From Akkermansia muciniphila (GTDB taxonomy: Bacteria > Verrucomicrobiota > Verrucomicrobiia > Opitutales > UBA953), in the NCBI GenBank assembly GCA_943331445.1, contig CALQLO010000012.1, positions 1 to 62,198 of the forward strand: DNA of 62,198 nucleotides, written 5' to 3'. Positions 10,796 to 19,983 of the stretch are shown piece after piece. The position numbers and the translations under genes were made by a program. Under the pieces are notes generated by a model. That model was not told where the DNA came from, ran no database searches, and saw only the letters and a program-made list of their open reading frames with translations. Position 1 is the first letter of the stretch, and each line of letters starts with the position of its first letter.

Positions 10796-10922
10796 GGTTT
10801 GAGGTGGGTAGGGGTTCGGGCACTAAATTGGCCCTTTTTTCATGGCATGCAAGGAAGGAGGCGGAAAAATGGCATTATTGACCACTTTTCTTGCTCTTTA
10901 GCGGGTTTGGGCGGATTAAAGC

Positions 10923-11819
10923 CTAAATCTGCCCTGAATCCTGAGCTAAACCTAGCCTGCGGAACCATTTTCGCTGTTTTCGGACAAGCGCCCAGGTGTC
11001 CAGGTTGATGCGTTCGACTAATCCTTCGAGGGCAACGCGCTTGCCACCCTGCAGCCAGTCCATGGTGGCGCGATAACCCACGGCACGAGCCGAGGCTAGC
11101 TCGGGGTCAAGATTGAGCCCTATGAGGCGTTCGGACTCCATGATGAGCCCTTCACTTATCATGCTCTGGGTGCGGAGGGCTATCCGCGTGCGGAGATCGG
11201 CGTCCGGGCGCTCGAGTAGCTCAAAGGTTACCGAGTGATCGGCGAAAGGCCCCTTGCGGCCGAGGAATTCGTCGCGGAGCGCATCGAGGGTGCGGCCAGA
11301 GGCGAGTCGACGTTCCAAGGCTTTGGCGACGCGGATGGGGTTTTGTTGGTCGAGCCAGTCCGGCAACTTCGTGCCTTCGACCTGGCGCAGGCGATGGAGG
11401 AGGGGTTCGATGCCTTGACGCTGCAGGGTGCGCACCTCGGCGGTGATGGCTTCGCTGATGGGCAGTTCATCGGTGACCGGACCAAAAAAGGCCGCGAGGT
11501 AGAAGCCGCTCCCGCCGGTGACAAGGATGCGATTCCCTCGCCCGTGAGCCTCGGCAATCGCTTGGCGCGACATATCAATAAATTGGGAAACAGAATAGCG
11601 CTCCGACGGCTCGACGAGGTCGAGTCCGTGATGACGTACCCGGCGTTGTTGCTCGACCGTTGGTTTCGCTGAACCGATATCCATGCCACGGTAGACGCAG
11701 ACGGAGTCACAGGAGAGAATCTCCGCGCTGTTTTGTTCTGCCCATGATAACGCCGCCTCCGTCTTGCCGACCGCCGTCGGCCCCGTCAGCACATGAATCG
11801 CTGGCGCACTTGAGGTCAT
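10923..11819 (-). CDS. miaA: tRNA dimethylallyltransferase
   Basis: Transfers dimethylallyl to A37 of tRNAs that read UNN codons. P-loop GPTAVGKT lies near residue 12-19, followed by the signature ILSCDSVCVYRGMDIGSAKPT (DxxQxY-type region, here DSVCVY) and the VTGGSGFYL block. 298 aa from the ATG at 11819, normal for the family. The start overlaps the cdsA stop by 1 nt (TGATG), so translation is probably coupled. Last gene of the uppS-cdsA-miaA run. Confidence 0.93.
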   Translation of the reverse strand: MTSSAPAIHVLTGPTAVGKTEAALSWAEQNSAEILSCDSVCVYRGMDIGSAKPTVEQQRRVRHHGLDLVEPSERYSVSQFIDMSRQAIAEAHGRGNRILVTGGSGFYLAAFFGPVTDELPISEAITAEVRTLQRQGIEPLLHRLRQVEGTKLPDWLDQQNPIRVAKALERRLASGRTLDALRDEFLGRKGPFADHSVTFELLERPDADLRTRIALRTQSMISEGLIMESERLIGLNLDPELASARAVGYRATMDWLQGGKRVALEGLVERINLDTWALVRKQRKWFRRLGLAQDSGQI

Positions 11820-12676
11820 CAACCGACGGTCACCTTTGTGAGTCCGTGTAGTAAAAGGTACGCGACAGGTGCCACGAGCAGGAGCGAATCAATCAAATCA
11901 AGTGCACCCCCTATACCTGGGATTGATGCGCCGGAATCTTTAACGTCAGCTCTTCGCTTCAGGTAAGATTCCACGAGGTCAGATGGAATGCTGAGGGTGG
12001 CCAGCGGGATTGAGAAAAGGGCGGCGCTAAGCAGGTTGAAGTGGAATCCGGTCAGCCACTGGTTCATCGCAGCAGCACCGCTTACGCCAATAATCATCGA
12101 GAAAACGATGCCGCCAAGACATCCCTCCCAGCTCTTGGCTGGGCTGACGTTTGGGGCAATTTTATGTCGGCCGAAAGGCGTTCCGATGAGTAGCCCGCCG
12201 ACGTCAGTGAACTTGGTCGTAGCGACGGCCCAGAGGGCAAGCCAAAGTCCGAACTTACTGTCCTGAGTCTTCCATTTGGCAAAATCGACGAGGAAGCAGA
12301 GTAGGAAGGGTACGTAGAGCACACCGAAAACTGTGGAAAAGCGAAGGACCCATTCGCGATTCTCGAGCGGACGTGCCAGTAAGGAAAGGAGTACTGCGAC
12401 CCAAGCAAGGGCGAGGTAATTAGCGAGGGGGGTAATCTCGATCAGACCTAGGAAGACCGCGGTCATGAGCACGCCTCCGGCGAAGAGGCCGGCTCCGATG
12501 CGAGGTGTTGCGCCCGTTTTTTCAAGAATCCGATAAAGCTCGTATTGGGCGGCGAGGCCGAGGCTTAGGGCTAGTAGGAAGCCGCCAAGTTGGGCCACAT
12601 CGTATTTCCCGAAGACGAAGATGATAAAACCGACGATTACCCAGAGTCCGATGGTGCTTAGCGCGCGGTCTCTCAT
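11819..12676 (-). CDS. cdsA: phosphatidate cytidylyltransferase
   Basis: Makes CDP-diacylglycerol from phosphatidate and CTP in the inner membrane. 285 aa with about eight membrane segments. The C-terminal CDP-alcohol-forming signature lies near residues 165-205: TKFTDVGGLLIGTPFGRHKI then SPAKSWEGCLGG, and later DLVESYLKRRADVKDSGASIPGIGGALDLIDSLL. Its ATG overlaps the uppS stop by 4 nt. uppS-cdsA is a widely conserved envelope-lipid pair. Confidence 0.94.
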   Translation of the reverse strand: MRDRALSTIGLWVIVGFIIFVFGKYDVAQLGGFLLALSLGLAAQYELYRILEKTGATPRIGAGLFAGGVLMTAVFLGLIEITPLANYLALAWVAVLLSLLARPLENREWVLRFSTVFGVLYVPFLLCFLVDFAKWKTQDSKFGLWLALWAVATTKFTDVGGLLIGTPFGRHKIAPNVSPAKSWEGCLGGIVFSMIIGVSGAAAMNQWLTGFHFNLLSAALFSIPLATLSIPSDLVESYLKRRADVKDSGASIPGIGGALDLIDSLLLVAPVAYLLLHGLTKVTVG

Positions 12677-13434
12677 GCTTGGGCGGGGGTTTGGATTTGT
12701 TCGCGTGTCTTGCCGAAGCGTCGCTCGCGTTTGGAATATTCTGTCAGTGCCAGTTGGAGCTGCTGCTTATCGAAGTCTGGCCAGAAAACAGAAGCGAAGA
12801 CGATCTCGGCATACGCGGATTGGAGGAGGAGAAAGTTGCTGAGGCGGAATTCCCCGGAGGTACGGATGATCAGGTCAGGGTCAGGCATGCCCGAGGTCTG
12901 CAGGTGTGATTCGAGTACGTCCCAGGTGATTTCTTCGGGCTTAATTCGACCGGCGAGGGCATCGGCGGCAAGCGCTTGGGCAGCACTGACGATTTCCTGC
13001 CGTGCACCGTAATTCAGAGCAACCACCAGATTGAAGGCGGTATTATTTTTGCTGGATTCGATGACGTCTTCTAGTGGCTTCCGGACAAATTCTGGTAGGG
13101 CGGAAAGTTCGCCGATCACGCGTAGGCGGACGTTACGACGTTCCAATCGCGCGAGGTGCGCACGGAGAATCCATTCCCCCAATTTAAAAAGCCCGCTGAC
13201 CTCGTCCGGTGGGCGCTTCCAGTTTTCCGCGGAGAAAGCGAAGACCGTCAGGGTGTTGACGCCGAGGTCGATGCAGGAATCGATGGTCTCGATGAGGCGT
13301 TCCGCACCGCGGCGATGTCCTTCAAGGCGGGGGAGGTTTTTAGCGGCGGCCCAGCGCCCGTTGCCGTCCATGATGATCCCGATGTGCTTCGGGGGCACGG
13401 GGTTGACGGTAATAATGGGCGCGGGGGACGACAC
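12673..13434 (-). CDS. uppS: undecaprenyl diphosphate synthase (cis-isoprenyl transferase)
   Basis: Condenses isopentenyl units onto farnesyl diphosphate to give the C55 lipid carrier for peptidoglycan. Family motifs are clear: HIGIIMDGNGRWA (catalytic Asp near residue 23), LTVFAFSAENWKRP, and the C-terminal PDLIIRTSGEFRLSNFLLLQ. In the last motif the usual W or Q positions are partly changed but RxSGE-RxSNF is kept. 253 aa. The start is a GTG at 13434 in the context GCGCCCTAGTG. Confidence 0.94.
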   Translation of the reverse strand: MSSPAPIITVNPVPPKHIGIIMDGNGRWAAAKNLPRLEGHRRGAERLIETIDSCIDLGVNTLTVFAFSAENWKRPPDEVSGLFKLGEWILRAHLARLERRNVRLRVIGELSALPEFVRKPLEDVIESSKNNTAFNLVVALNYGARQEIVSAAQALAADALAGRIKPEEITWDVLESHLQTSGMPDPDLIIRTSGEFRLSNFLLLQSAYAEIVFASVFWPDFDKQQLQLALTEYSKRERRFGKTREQIQTPAQA

Positions 13435-13479
13435 TAGGGCGCAGAATGTCCGACCTGCCTCGTCTCTGGCAATCGTGAA

Positions 13480-13941
13480 TCAGCGTTCGTCGGCGGCGAC
13501 CATGACGCCAGGGAAGCCGGCGTTCCGGGCGAGCTCGCAGACTTCGAGGAAACTTTGCATCGTCAGGGCGGCATCAGCCTTGATCAAGACGGGTCGAACC
13601 GAGCCGCCTGCCGCGGCCACTCGGACGAGTTCGGCATTCAGTCCCTCACGGTTCACCACGCGCCCCGCAACGACGAAAACTCCGGTGCCGCGGGCTGACA
13701 CGAGGGTAACGGTCAGGGAGGTGCGGGCTAAATCGCCGATGGCCGTCTTCGGGGTGTTGAGGTTACGCGATACGGCCGGGACACGTTGATCAAAGCCCAC
13801 GTACATACCTGGGGCGAAGACGAATTCTGCCGAGATTGCGTAGATGAGGGCGGCGCAGACTAAGGCCAGTGCGAGCGGGACTGCATCAATCCCAGTTTCG
13901 GGTCGCCTTACCTTAGCCAGGACTCCCAGCGGGGTTTGCAT
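13480..13941 (-). CDS. ExbD/TolR-like protein lacking the membrane aspartate
   Basis: The ATG at 13941, 1 nt after the exbB-like stop, gives 153 aa; the longer frame reaches into the upstream gene. One membrane helix (about 20-42), then a periplasmic domain ending in LIKADAALTMQSFLEVCELARNAG, the typical C-terminal ExbD/TolR block. In ExbD the helix starts with a PFiD pattern whose Asp (E. coli Asp25) carries protons. Here the aligned stretch is VPLALALVCAAL, with Leu at that position. The nearest acid, Asp in GIDAVP, is 5 residues earlier. So it may be a non-motor variant. Adjacent ExbB-like and TPR genes define a three-gene unit. Confidence 0.75.
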   Translation of the reverse strand: MQTPLGVLAKVRRPETGIDAVPLALALVCAALIYAISAEFVFAPGMYVGFDQRVPAVSRNLNTPKTAIGDLARTSLTVTLVSARGTGVFVVAGRVVNREGLNAELVRVAAAGGSVRPVLIKADAALTMQSFLEVCELARNAGFPGVMVAADER

Positions 13942-13942
13942 C

Positions 13943-14578
13943 TCAGGGTTTAGGTTTTTCTTCCGGCAGTTCGTGGCGGACGAAAGTGATGATTGAATGG
14001 GCGGCAATTTCCATCTCTGTCACGATGGAGCGGACGCGACCAATAAGAAAGTGGTGGGCCATAGAGCAGCCAGCTGCAATGACGAGGGCGAAGCCGGCGG
14101 TAGAGAGGGCGGCTTGCACATCCAGGAGAAGGTGGTCTGCGGCAGCGTAGACGCTACCATCCCGGAGTGCAGTGGCTAAATGGAAACCGGAGAAGATTGC
14201 GCCGGCGAGGCCAAGCAGGGGGGCGACCCGGCCAATAGCGGCAATGGTCCCGAGGCGTCGTTCGAGCACCGGAAGTTCGAGTAAAGCGGCTTCAGTGGCG
14301 GCAGCCCGCATGGCATCTTCTCCGCTGGCGGATCGAAGTAGGGCGGCTTTGACCACGCGAGGCACGGGTCCAGGAGATTCTTCGCAGGCCGCAAGTGCTT
14401 CGAGTGGCCGCCCTGCTCGGAGATTATTTCGCACCCCTTCGATAAAGTCAGAGGAAAGCACTAAGCCGCGATGGAGGAACATCGCACGCTCCACGACAAA
14501 GACCAAGGCAAGGAAGGCCAGGATTAGAAGCAGCCAGACGAAGGGACCCGCATCGAAGGGGAAGGTGAAATCTCTCAT
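13943..14578 (-). CDS. ExbB/TolQ/MotA-family proton-channel protein
   Basis: A 211-residue protein with three membrane helices: about 8-28, 110-135 (GRVAPLLGLAGAIFSGFHLAT) and 155-175 (AALSTAGFALVIAAGCSMA). The ELPVLERRLGTIAAIGRVAPLLGL segment and the AL-STAGFALV segment are the family signature that lines the channel. Family members couple proton flow to work across the periplasm, with ExbD/TolR inside the ring. The ATG overlaps the stop of the TPR gene by 4 nt. With an ExbD that lacks its Asp, normal coupling is uncertain. Confidence 0.85.
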   Translation of the reverse strand: MRDFTFPFDAGPFVWLLLILAFLALVFVVERAMFLHRGLVLSSDFIEGVRNNLRAGRPLEALAACEESPGPVPRVVKAALLRSASGEDAMRAAATEAALLELPVLERRLGTIAAIGRVAPLLGLAGAIFSGFHLATALRDGSVYAAADHLLLDVQAALSTAGFALVIAAGCSMAHHFLIGRVRSIVTEMEIAAHSIITFVRHELPEEKPKP

Positions 14579-17364
14579 TGGGGCTTGGGCGGATTGGACG
14601 ATGAATTGCGAAGGGTCGCAAGTTTGCTTTCTGCTGTCGCTTGGCCGGGAAGGCGCAATTGGTTACCGGAAAGTCCTTGATTGACCGTCACGAGAATCTT
14701 GTAAGCGGCCATAGCCTCTTCCCTGTCGCCGTCTTGTTCGCAGATTTCACCCATTAAAAGGATGGAACGGGTTAACCAAAGGCGGCCTTCGGAGGATAGC
14801 TTTTCCGCGGTATCTGCAGGGGACGGACTCGTGGTACGCAGCGTGGCAAGAGGGCGAAGTAATACTTTGCGTGCTTCCAGTCGGGTGGCTTTGGCGTCGA
14901 AGGCGGCTTCGGCTTTGGCGCGCTCAATGAGGGCCAGGGACCATTTGTACCATGCTTCGATCCGGATATCATCGGTGTCCTTGGCCCAAGCTTCCGCGAC
15001 GCGTTCATAAGCGGCAGCGGCCCGGGCGGCTTTTTGCCGATCAAGCTGCCCGTTGCGGTCGCGCCGTAGTTCTGCGAGGCCAAAAATTGAGTCAGCCCGC
15101 GCCATTTCGGCTTGAGGGCGGCCCGCGTCTGTGGGCTTATCGCGAATAAGTCCATCGAGCACGAGCAGGGCTTTGTCGAACTGGCCCAGTGACCGCAGGA
15201 TCTCCGCGCGGCGAAGGGAGACGCGGAAGAGCAGGGGGCTGCGGGGAAAGGTGTCCGTGAACTTCTCCAAGAGCTCGACGGCATCTTTGAGTTTCGATTC
15301 ACCATCGTGCGGAGCCTGCAGCGCGGCTTGCTCCGCCGCTTCATAGAGCCCGAGTGCGGCGAATTCGGCGAGCGCCGTTTCGCCTTTAAAGTCTTTGGCC
15401 AAGGCTTCGAAGCGGGTCTGCGCTTCCGCATGCCGGCCGTTGGATGCTAAGTGGCGTCCCTCCACGAGATAGGAGGCGGCGGCGGCGGGGACTTTACCGT
15501 ATTTCTTGCGGAGGGCCACGAGCTCATCGAGGCCTTTTGCCGAGCCGGCATCTAGTTTGGTGCGTGCCTTGAGTAAGGCTACATGGCCGCGGAGTTCGGG
15601 AGCTGATTTCCGCAGGTCTGAAGTGGCTTCGGCTGGCAGGTGTTCCAACTTGCTGTCGATGCCATCGGCGAGTCGCGCCGCCTGGGGAGTGTCTCCCGCG
15701 GCGATGGCGATGAGCGCCTTCTGCCAATCAAAGCGAAGGGCGAAATCGATTTCAGCGTTCTCAGTGAGCGGAGCAAGTCGGGTGAGCAGTTTGGCGGCAT
15801 CGCTGGCGTGGTTGGCTTTCCGGGCGTCTTCAGCCAGATTCCAGATGGCGGTCCAGATTGGCCGCCGCGTCTGCGTTCGGTTGGAGCGGGCAGTTTCTTC
15901 GATCACGACACAGGTTTTGGTCCATGAGGCGATATCCTCGTTGGTTTCCAGGAGGCAAAGAATGCGTTGATGGAAGGCCGCTTCGGCAATCTTGATGTCG
16001 GCGGCGTCTTTCTGCAGGGCGGCGTAGGCTTTTTCGGCTAGCACAAAATCCTTCGCTAAGAACAGGCAGTCGGCGGCGGCGATACGCAGTTGCGCACGCT
16101 CGGGTTCGACGCTGCTTTCGGCTAGGGTGGTAAGATGCGTGGCGGCGAGGCGGAAAGAGCCGTCGCCCCAGGCGGCGATGGCGAGGGTGCGGACGGCTTC
16201 GCGGGCCAGCGGGCTGGCCGGAACATCCTTGAGTAAATCTTCGGCTGCTTGGCGGGCTTTTTCACGATTCCCGGCGAAGAGCATCAACTGGGCGCGTGCC
16301 AGATGGATGGAATCAAGAACCTTAATGTCGCGCGGGCAGTAAAAGGAGAGTTGTCCTTCATTTCGGCGTGCCAGAAAGTCGTTTACTTCGTTGGCGACCG
16401 ACTTGGGGTCTTCGATCCGGGCTTTGGGGTTATTCGCATCGTCACGCGGATCAGCGGCTGAGACGAGGGCGCGCAAGGCAGCTAATCTTACCGAAGTATT
16501 TGCTTCATTCTTCGCGGCTTCCTTCAGTCTTTCACGCCCGCGAACGGAGTCTTGGCCGAGGATGAGGCCAGCGAGTAGGTCCGCTTCGGCCTGTCGTGCC
16601 GGAGCGAGGGTGCCGGCGGAAGCGAGGGCTTGGGCGGCGCCTTTGGTGTCTTGCAGGTGAGCGTATGCGAGTGCGAGGTTGCGGGCATACGCAAAGGCGA
16701 GTGGCGTGCCTTGGGCTGCCGAGGCGAGCTCTCGAAGTGCGTCTAAGGACCGTTGGTCAACCTTTCCGGCGACGATGGATGCGCGATACCCGAGGATTTC
16801 GATGCGTTGACGTTGTTCTTCGGAGACCGCTGTCCGGGTGACTGCTTCGAGGCTAAGGTTGGCGTTCAGGTTGTCCCCGGCGGCCGCGGCAATCATCCAT
16901 CGTAACGCATGGCCCCAGGCAATCTCTGCGGGCGGCAGGGCGGCAAGGTCGAGTTCGTTCGAGAGAATGCGTGCGTTATCGGTATCGTTCTCGAGCAGCG
17001 CCACCATCGCTTCACGCAGATTCCGCCGGGCGGATTTTGGGAGAAATTTGAGGGTGGATTTAGCTTCGGCGGTGCGGGTGCGTTCGATGTACGCGGCTGA
17101 AAGGCCAAGTCCGGCTTTCTCTTTATCGGTGTCGCTTAGTTTCGGGTCGGCGAGTAGTTGGCCGTAGAAAGTCGAGGCAGTCGAAGAGAGGCCGGCGGCC
17201 AAGGCCTGCTCGGCCAGACCCATCAAGGTCCGGCGGTCCGGCAACTCCCCCGGACGGAGCGGGGCGTTAGCCGTGATTAAATTTGGAGGGAGATCTTGAG
17301 ATGCGCCGACTGCCGGCCAGAGACTGGCCAGGGCAAAGAGGGCTACCAAGGTGAACCGCGACAT
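14575..17364 (-). CDS. large exported TPR-repeat protein linked to ExbB/ExbD
   Basis: A 929-residue protein with an N-terminal signal peptide (FTLVALFALASLWPAVGAS). The rest is an alanine-rich all-helical array of tetratricopeptide-like repeats, for example AERALAYAHLQDTKGAAQAL-like units, LAEFAALGLYEAAEQAAL and SLRRAEILRSLGQFDKALLVLDGLI. No catalytic domain is seen. It should be a periplasmic or outer-membrane-associated scaffold. Its stop overlaps the exbB start, so the ExbB/ExbD pair probably serves this protein. Function unknown; I cannot name a characterised homologue. Confidence 0.7.
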   Translation of the reverse strand: MSRFTLVALFALASLWPAVGASQDLPPNLITANAPLRPGELPDRRTLMGLAEQALAAGLSSTASTFYGQLLADPKLSDTDKEKAGLGLSAAYIERTRTAEAKSTLKFLPKSARRNLREAMVALLENDTDNARILSNELDLAALPPAEIAWGHALRWMIAAAAGDNLNANLSLEAVTRTAVSEEQRQRIEILGYRASIVAGKVDQRSLDALRELASAAQGTPLAFAYARNLALAYAHLQDTKGAAQALASAGTLAPARQAEADLLAGLILGQDSVRGRERLKEAAKNEANTSVRLAALRALVSAADPRDDANNPKARIEDPKSVANEVNDFLARRNEGQLSFYCPRDIKVLDSIHLARAQLMLFAGNREKARQAAEDLLKDVPASPLAREAVRTLAIAAWGDGSFRLAATHLTTLAESSVEPERAQLRIAAADCLFLAKDFVLAEKAYAALQKDAADIKIAEAAFHQRILCLLETNEDIASWTKTCVVIEETARSNRTQTRRPIWTAIWNLAEDARKANHASDAAKLLTRLAPLTENAEIDFALRFDWQKALIAIAAGDTPQAARLADGIDSKLEHLPAEATSDLRKSAPELRGHVALLKARTKLDAGSAKGLDELVALRKKYGKVPAAAASYLVEGRHLASNGRHAEAQTRFEALAKDFKGETALAEFAALGLYEAAEQAALQAPHDGESKLKDAVELLEKFTDTFPRSPLLFRVSLRRAEILRSLGQFDKALLVLDGLIRDKPTDAGRPQAEMARADSIFGLAELRRDRNGQLDRQKAARAAAAYERVAEAWAKDTDDIRIEAWYKWSLALIERAKAEAAFDAKATRLEARKVLLRPLATLRTTSPSPADTAEKLSSEGRLWLTRSILLMGEICEQDGDREEAMAAYKILVTVNQGLSGNQLRLPGQATAESKLATLRNSSSNPPKPQ

Positions 17365-17417
17365 TAGCCCGACTATGGCTGTGCCAAGGCGTCGGGCAAG
17401 AGGCGAGTGCCGAGTCC

Positions 17418-18635
17418 TCAGGCCTTGTCTAAACCGAAAGCCGTATGCACCGCACGGACGGCCGCGTCCGCCTTGGCAGGGTCGAGGGCCACCGAGATCT
17501 TGATTTCGGAGGTGGTGATCAGCTCGCTGTTCACGCCCACCGACGACAAGGCCTTGAAGAGAGTGCCGGCGACGCCAGGGTGGGAAATCATGCCGACTCC
17601 GACGATGGAGAGTTTGGAGATTTCGCCGGCGGAGCGGACCGAGCCGGAGCCAAGTTTCTTAAGGGTCTGGCCAACGACGGATTCGACTCGGGAGTACTGG
17701 TCAGTGGTCACCGAGAAGGTTAGGTTGGCTTTGCCGTCCTTCCCCAGGTTCTTGATGATCATGTCGACGCTCAGGCCAGCCTCGCCGAGGTCGTCGAAGA
17801 GGGCAGAAAGGGCCTGGGGGTTATCAGGGAGGTCGTTGACCGTGACGCGAGTCTGCAGGCGGTCGAGGGCGACGCCGGCGATCACGGCGTCTTCAAGGGT
17901 TTTGTCGATGGCTTTCACGATGGTTCCGGGTTGGTCGTTAAAGGAGGAACGGACCTCGAAGGGCACGTTGTATTTCTGGGCGAACTCGACGGAGCGAGAT
18001 TGCATGACCTTGGAACCGCTGGAGGCGAGTTCGAGCATCTCCTCGTAGGAGATTTCATGGAGCTTGCTGGCCGAAAGGACGATGCGCGGGTCGGCGGTGT
18101 AGACGCCGTCTACATCGGTAAAGATTTGGCAGAGGTCCGCTTTGATCGAGGCGGCTACGGCGATGGCAGTCAGATCCGAGCCTCCGCGGCCAAGGGTGGT
18201 GATTTCGCCCGCTTCGGTACAGCCTTGGAAGCCGGCCACGACGACGACTTTGCCTTCATCCAATCGCTGTAATAAGTCGCCGCCGGTGATGCGGGTGATG
18301 CGGGCGCGGGTGTGGATGTCGTCCGTGAAGATGCCGGCCTGGGCGCCCGTGCGCGATACGGCGGGTACCCCAATGGCGTGCAAGGCCATGACGGTCAGGG
18401 CGATGGTTTCCTGTTCGCCCACGGTCATCAGGACGTCCATCTCGCGTTCGTCGGGGAGCTTGGAGAGGGCTTTGGCGCGAGCGATGAGGTCATTGGTCAC
18501 CCCGCTGCGGGCGGAGACCACGACTACCAGGCGGTTACCCTTGGACCACTGTTCCTTGATTTTTGCCGCGACATTCTGAATACGGTCAACGTTGCCGACG
18601 GAAGTTCCGCCGTATTTTTGGACAATGAGGGCCAC
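17418..18635 (-). CDS. lysC: aspartate kinase
   Basis: Phosphorylates L-aspartate, the first step to lysine, threonine and methionine. 405 aa, the length of the monofunctional class. N-terminal signature VQKYGGTSVGNVDRI (residues 4-18), catalytic GRGGSDLTAIA near 170, then FTDVDGVYTADPRIV. Two C-terminal ACT domains (about 265-400) should bind lysine and/or threonine for feedback inhibition. The start is a GTG at 18635. It follows hom by 6 nt. Confidence 0.95.
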   Translation of the reverse strand: MALIVQKYGGTSVGNVDRIQNVAAKIKEQWSKGNRLVVVVSARSGVTNDLIARAKALSKLPDEREMDVLMTVGEQETIALTVMALHAIGVPAVSRTGAQAGIFTDDIHTRARITRITGGDLLQRLDEGKVVVVAGFQGCTEAGEITTLGRGGSDLTAIAVAASIKADLCQIFTDVDGVYTADPRIVLSASKLHEISYEEMLELASSGSKVMQSRSVEFAQKYNVPFEVRSSFNDQPGTIVKAIDKTLEDAVIAGVALDRLQTRVTVNDLPDNPQALSALFDDLGEAGLSVDMIIKNLGKDGKANLTFSVTTDQYSRVESVVGQTLKKLGSGSVRSAGEISKLSIVGVGMISHPGVAGTLFKALSSVGVNSELITTSEIKISVALDPAKADAAVRAVHTAFGLDKA

Positions 18636-18641
18636 CGGAAG

Positions 18642-19973
18642 TTAGGATTCGGGAGAAAAGATGCGGAGCACGACCGGCTCCTCGAGCACCGTCTTGAGGC
18701 GGCGCAATTCTGTCAAGACTGCGGACATCTTGCGTTCGCTGACCGGGTAGGTCGAAAGGGTGACGGTACCGCGGCCTTGGTTGGGGTGTTCGTACTGAAT
18801 GACACGCGCGATCGAGACCTTATGTTTGGAGAAGATTCGGTAGATGCCTTCAGAGACGCCGGCCTTGTCGAGTAAGGACAGGCGAAGGTAGAAGGGGGAG
18901 ACGATCTCGTCGAGGTCCGCCATGCGGAGGCCGCGGCCGATTTTCTCGCGCGTGTTCAGTGCGTCGGCCGAAAGGGCCTGGGGGATGGCCCCGGTGAGAG
19001 CCGCAATCGCATCGACAATGTCGCCGATGACGGCGGAAGCGGTAGCGTCGCCACCTGCGCCGCGACCCGTGAGGGTGGTAGCACCGACGACATCTCCGCG
19101 GAGGGTGATACCGTTGTTGACGCCCGAGACACGAGCTAGGATATCGCGATTAGGGACGAGCGAGGGGTACACGCCGACGGTCATCCAGTTGGCCTTGAAG
19201 TCGCGGCGAATGACGGCGAGGTGCTTGAGGGCAAAGCCGAAGCGGCGGGCGAAATCAATGTCCGCTGGGCCGATCTTGCGGATGCCTTCGACGAGCGTGC
19301 GGGACGGGGGTGCCCACTTGCCGTGCGCGAGCCAGGCGAGGATGGAGGCCTTGTGGAAGGCATCGATGCCGTCGACGTCGAGCGTCGGGTCGGCTTCGGC
19401 GTAGCCAAGCTCTTGGGCTTCCTTGAGGGCGTCAGCGAACGAGAGGCCATCTTCGCCCATGCGGGTGAGGATGTGATTACAGGTGCCGTTAAGAATGCCG
19501 ACAATGAGTTCGAAGCGATTCGCGACGAGGCCTTCGCGGATGGCCTTGATGATGGGGATGCCTCCGGCGACGCTGGCTTCAAATAGGAACTGCCCACCAT
19601 GCTTGCGCACGGCCTCAAAGATTTCCGGGCCGTGTTCGCAGAGGAGTGCTTTGTTGGCAGAGACGACGACTTTACCGAGGCGGAGGGCGCGCAGGGTGAG
19701 TTCGCGTGCCTTCGTGGTGCCTCCGATAAGTTCGCAGACCACGTGGACCTTGGGGTCGTCGATAATCTCGTTCGGATTCTTGGTGAGCTTGGAGGGGGCG
19801 ATTTTGACCGCGCGCTTCTTTTTGAGATCACGGACGGACGCCTTACGCAGGTCGAGCTTTACGCCGAGGCGCGATTCAAGGTCGGTTTGCTTTTCATGCA
19901 GGTGTTTCCAGACGCCTTGGCCGACGGTGCCGAAGCCGAGGATGCCGATGCCGATGGTGCGTGGGGCGGTCAT
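18642..19973 (-). CDS. hom: homoserine dehydrogenase
   Basis: Reduces aspartate semialdehyde to homoserine. 443 aa with a Rossmann start (IGILGFGTVGQGVW), the central ILNGTCNHILTRM and AEADPTLDVDGIDAFHKASILA catalytic region, and a C-terminal ACT domain (about 360-440; GVSEGIYRIFSKHKVSI). Gap to lysC 6 nt, to plsY 10 nt. Confidence 0.95.
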   Translation of the reverse strand: MTAPRTIGIGILGFGTVGQGVWKHLHEKQTDLESRLGVKLDLRKASVRDLKKKRAVKIAPSKLTKNPNEIIDDPKVHVVCELIGGTTKARELTLRALRLGKVVVSANKALLCEHGPEIFEAVRKHGGQFLFEASVAGGIPIIKAIREGLVANRFELIVGILNGTCNHILTRMGEDGLSFADALKEAQELGYAEADPTLDVDGIDAFHKASILAWLAHGKWAPPSRTLVEGIRKIGPADIDFARRFGFALKHLAVIRRDFKANWMTVGVYPSLVPNRDILARVSGVNNGITLRGDVVGATTLTGRGAGGDATASAVIGDIVDAIAALTGAIPQALSADALNTREKIGRGLRMADLDEIVSPFYLRLSLLDKAGVSEGIYRIFSKHKVSIARVIQYEHPNQGRGTVTLSTYPVSERKMSAVLTELRRLKTVLEEPVVLRIFSPES

Positions 19974-19983
19974 TGCGAAAAGG

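Noticed and set aside
13031-13789. 252-aa plus-strand open frame
   Set aside because: Antisense to uppS and exbD; Arg/Ser-rich shadow composition.
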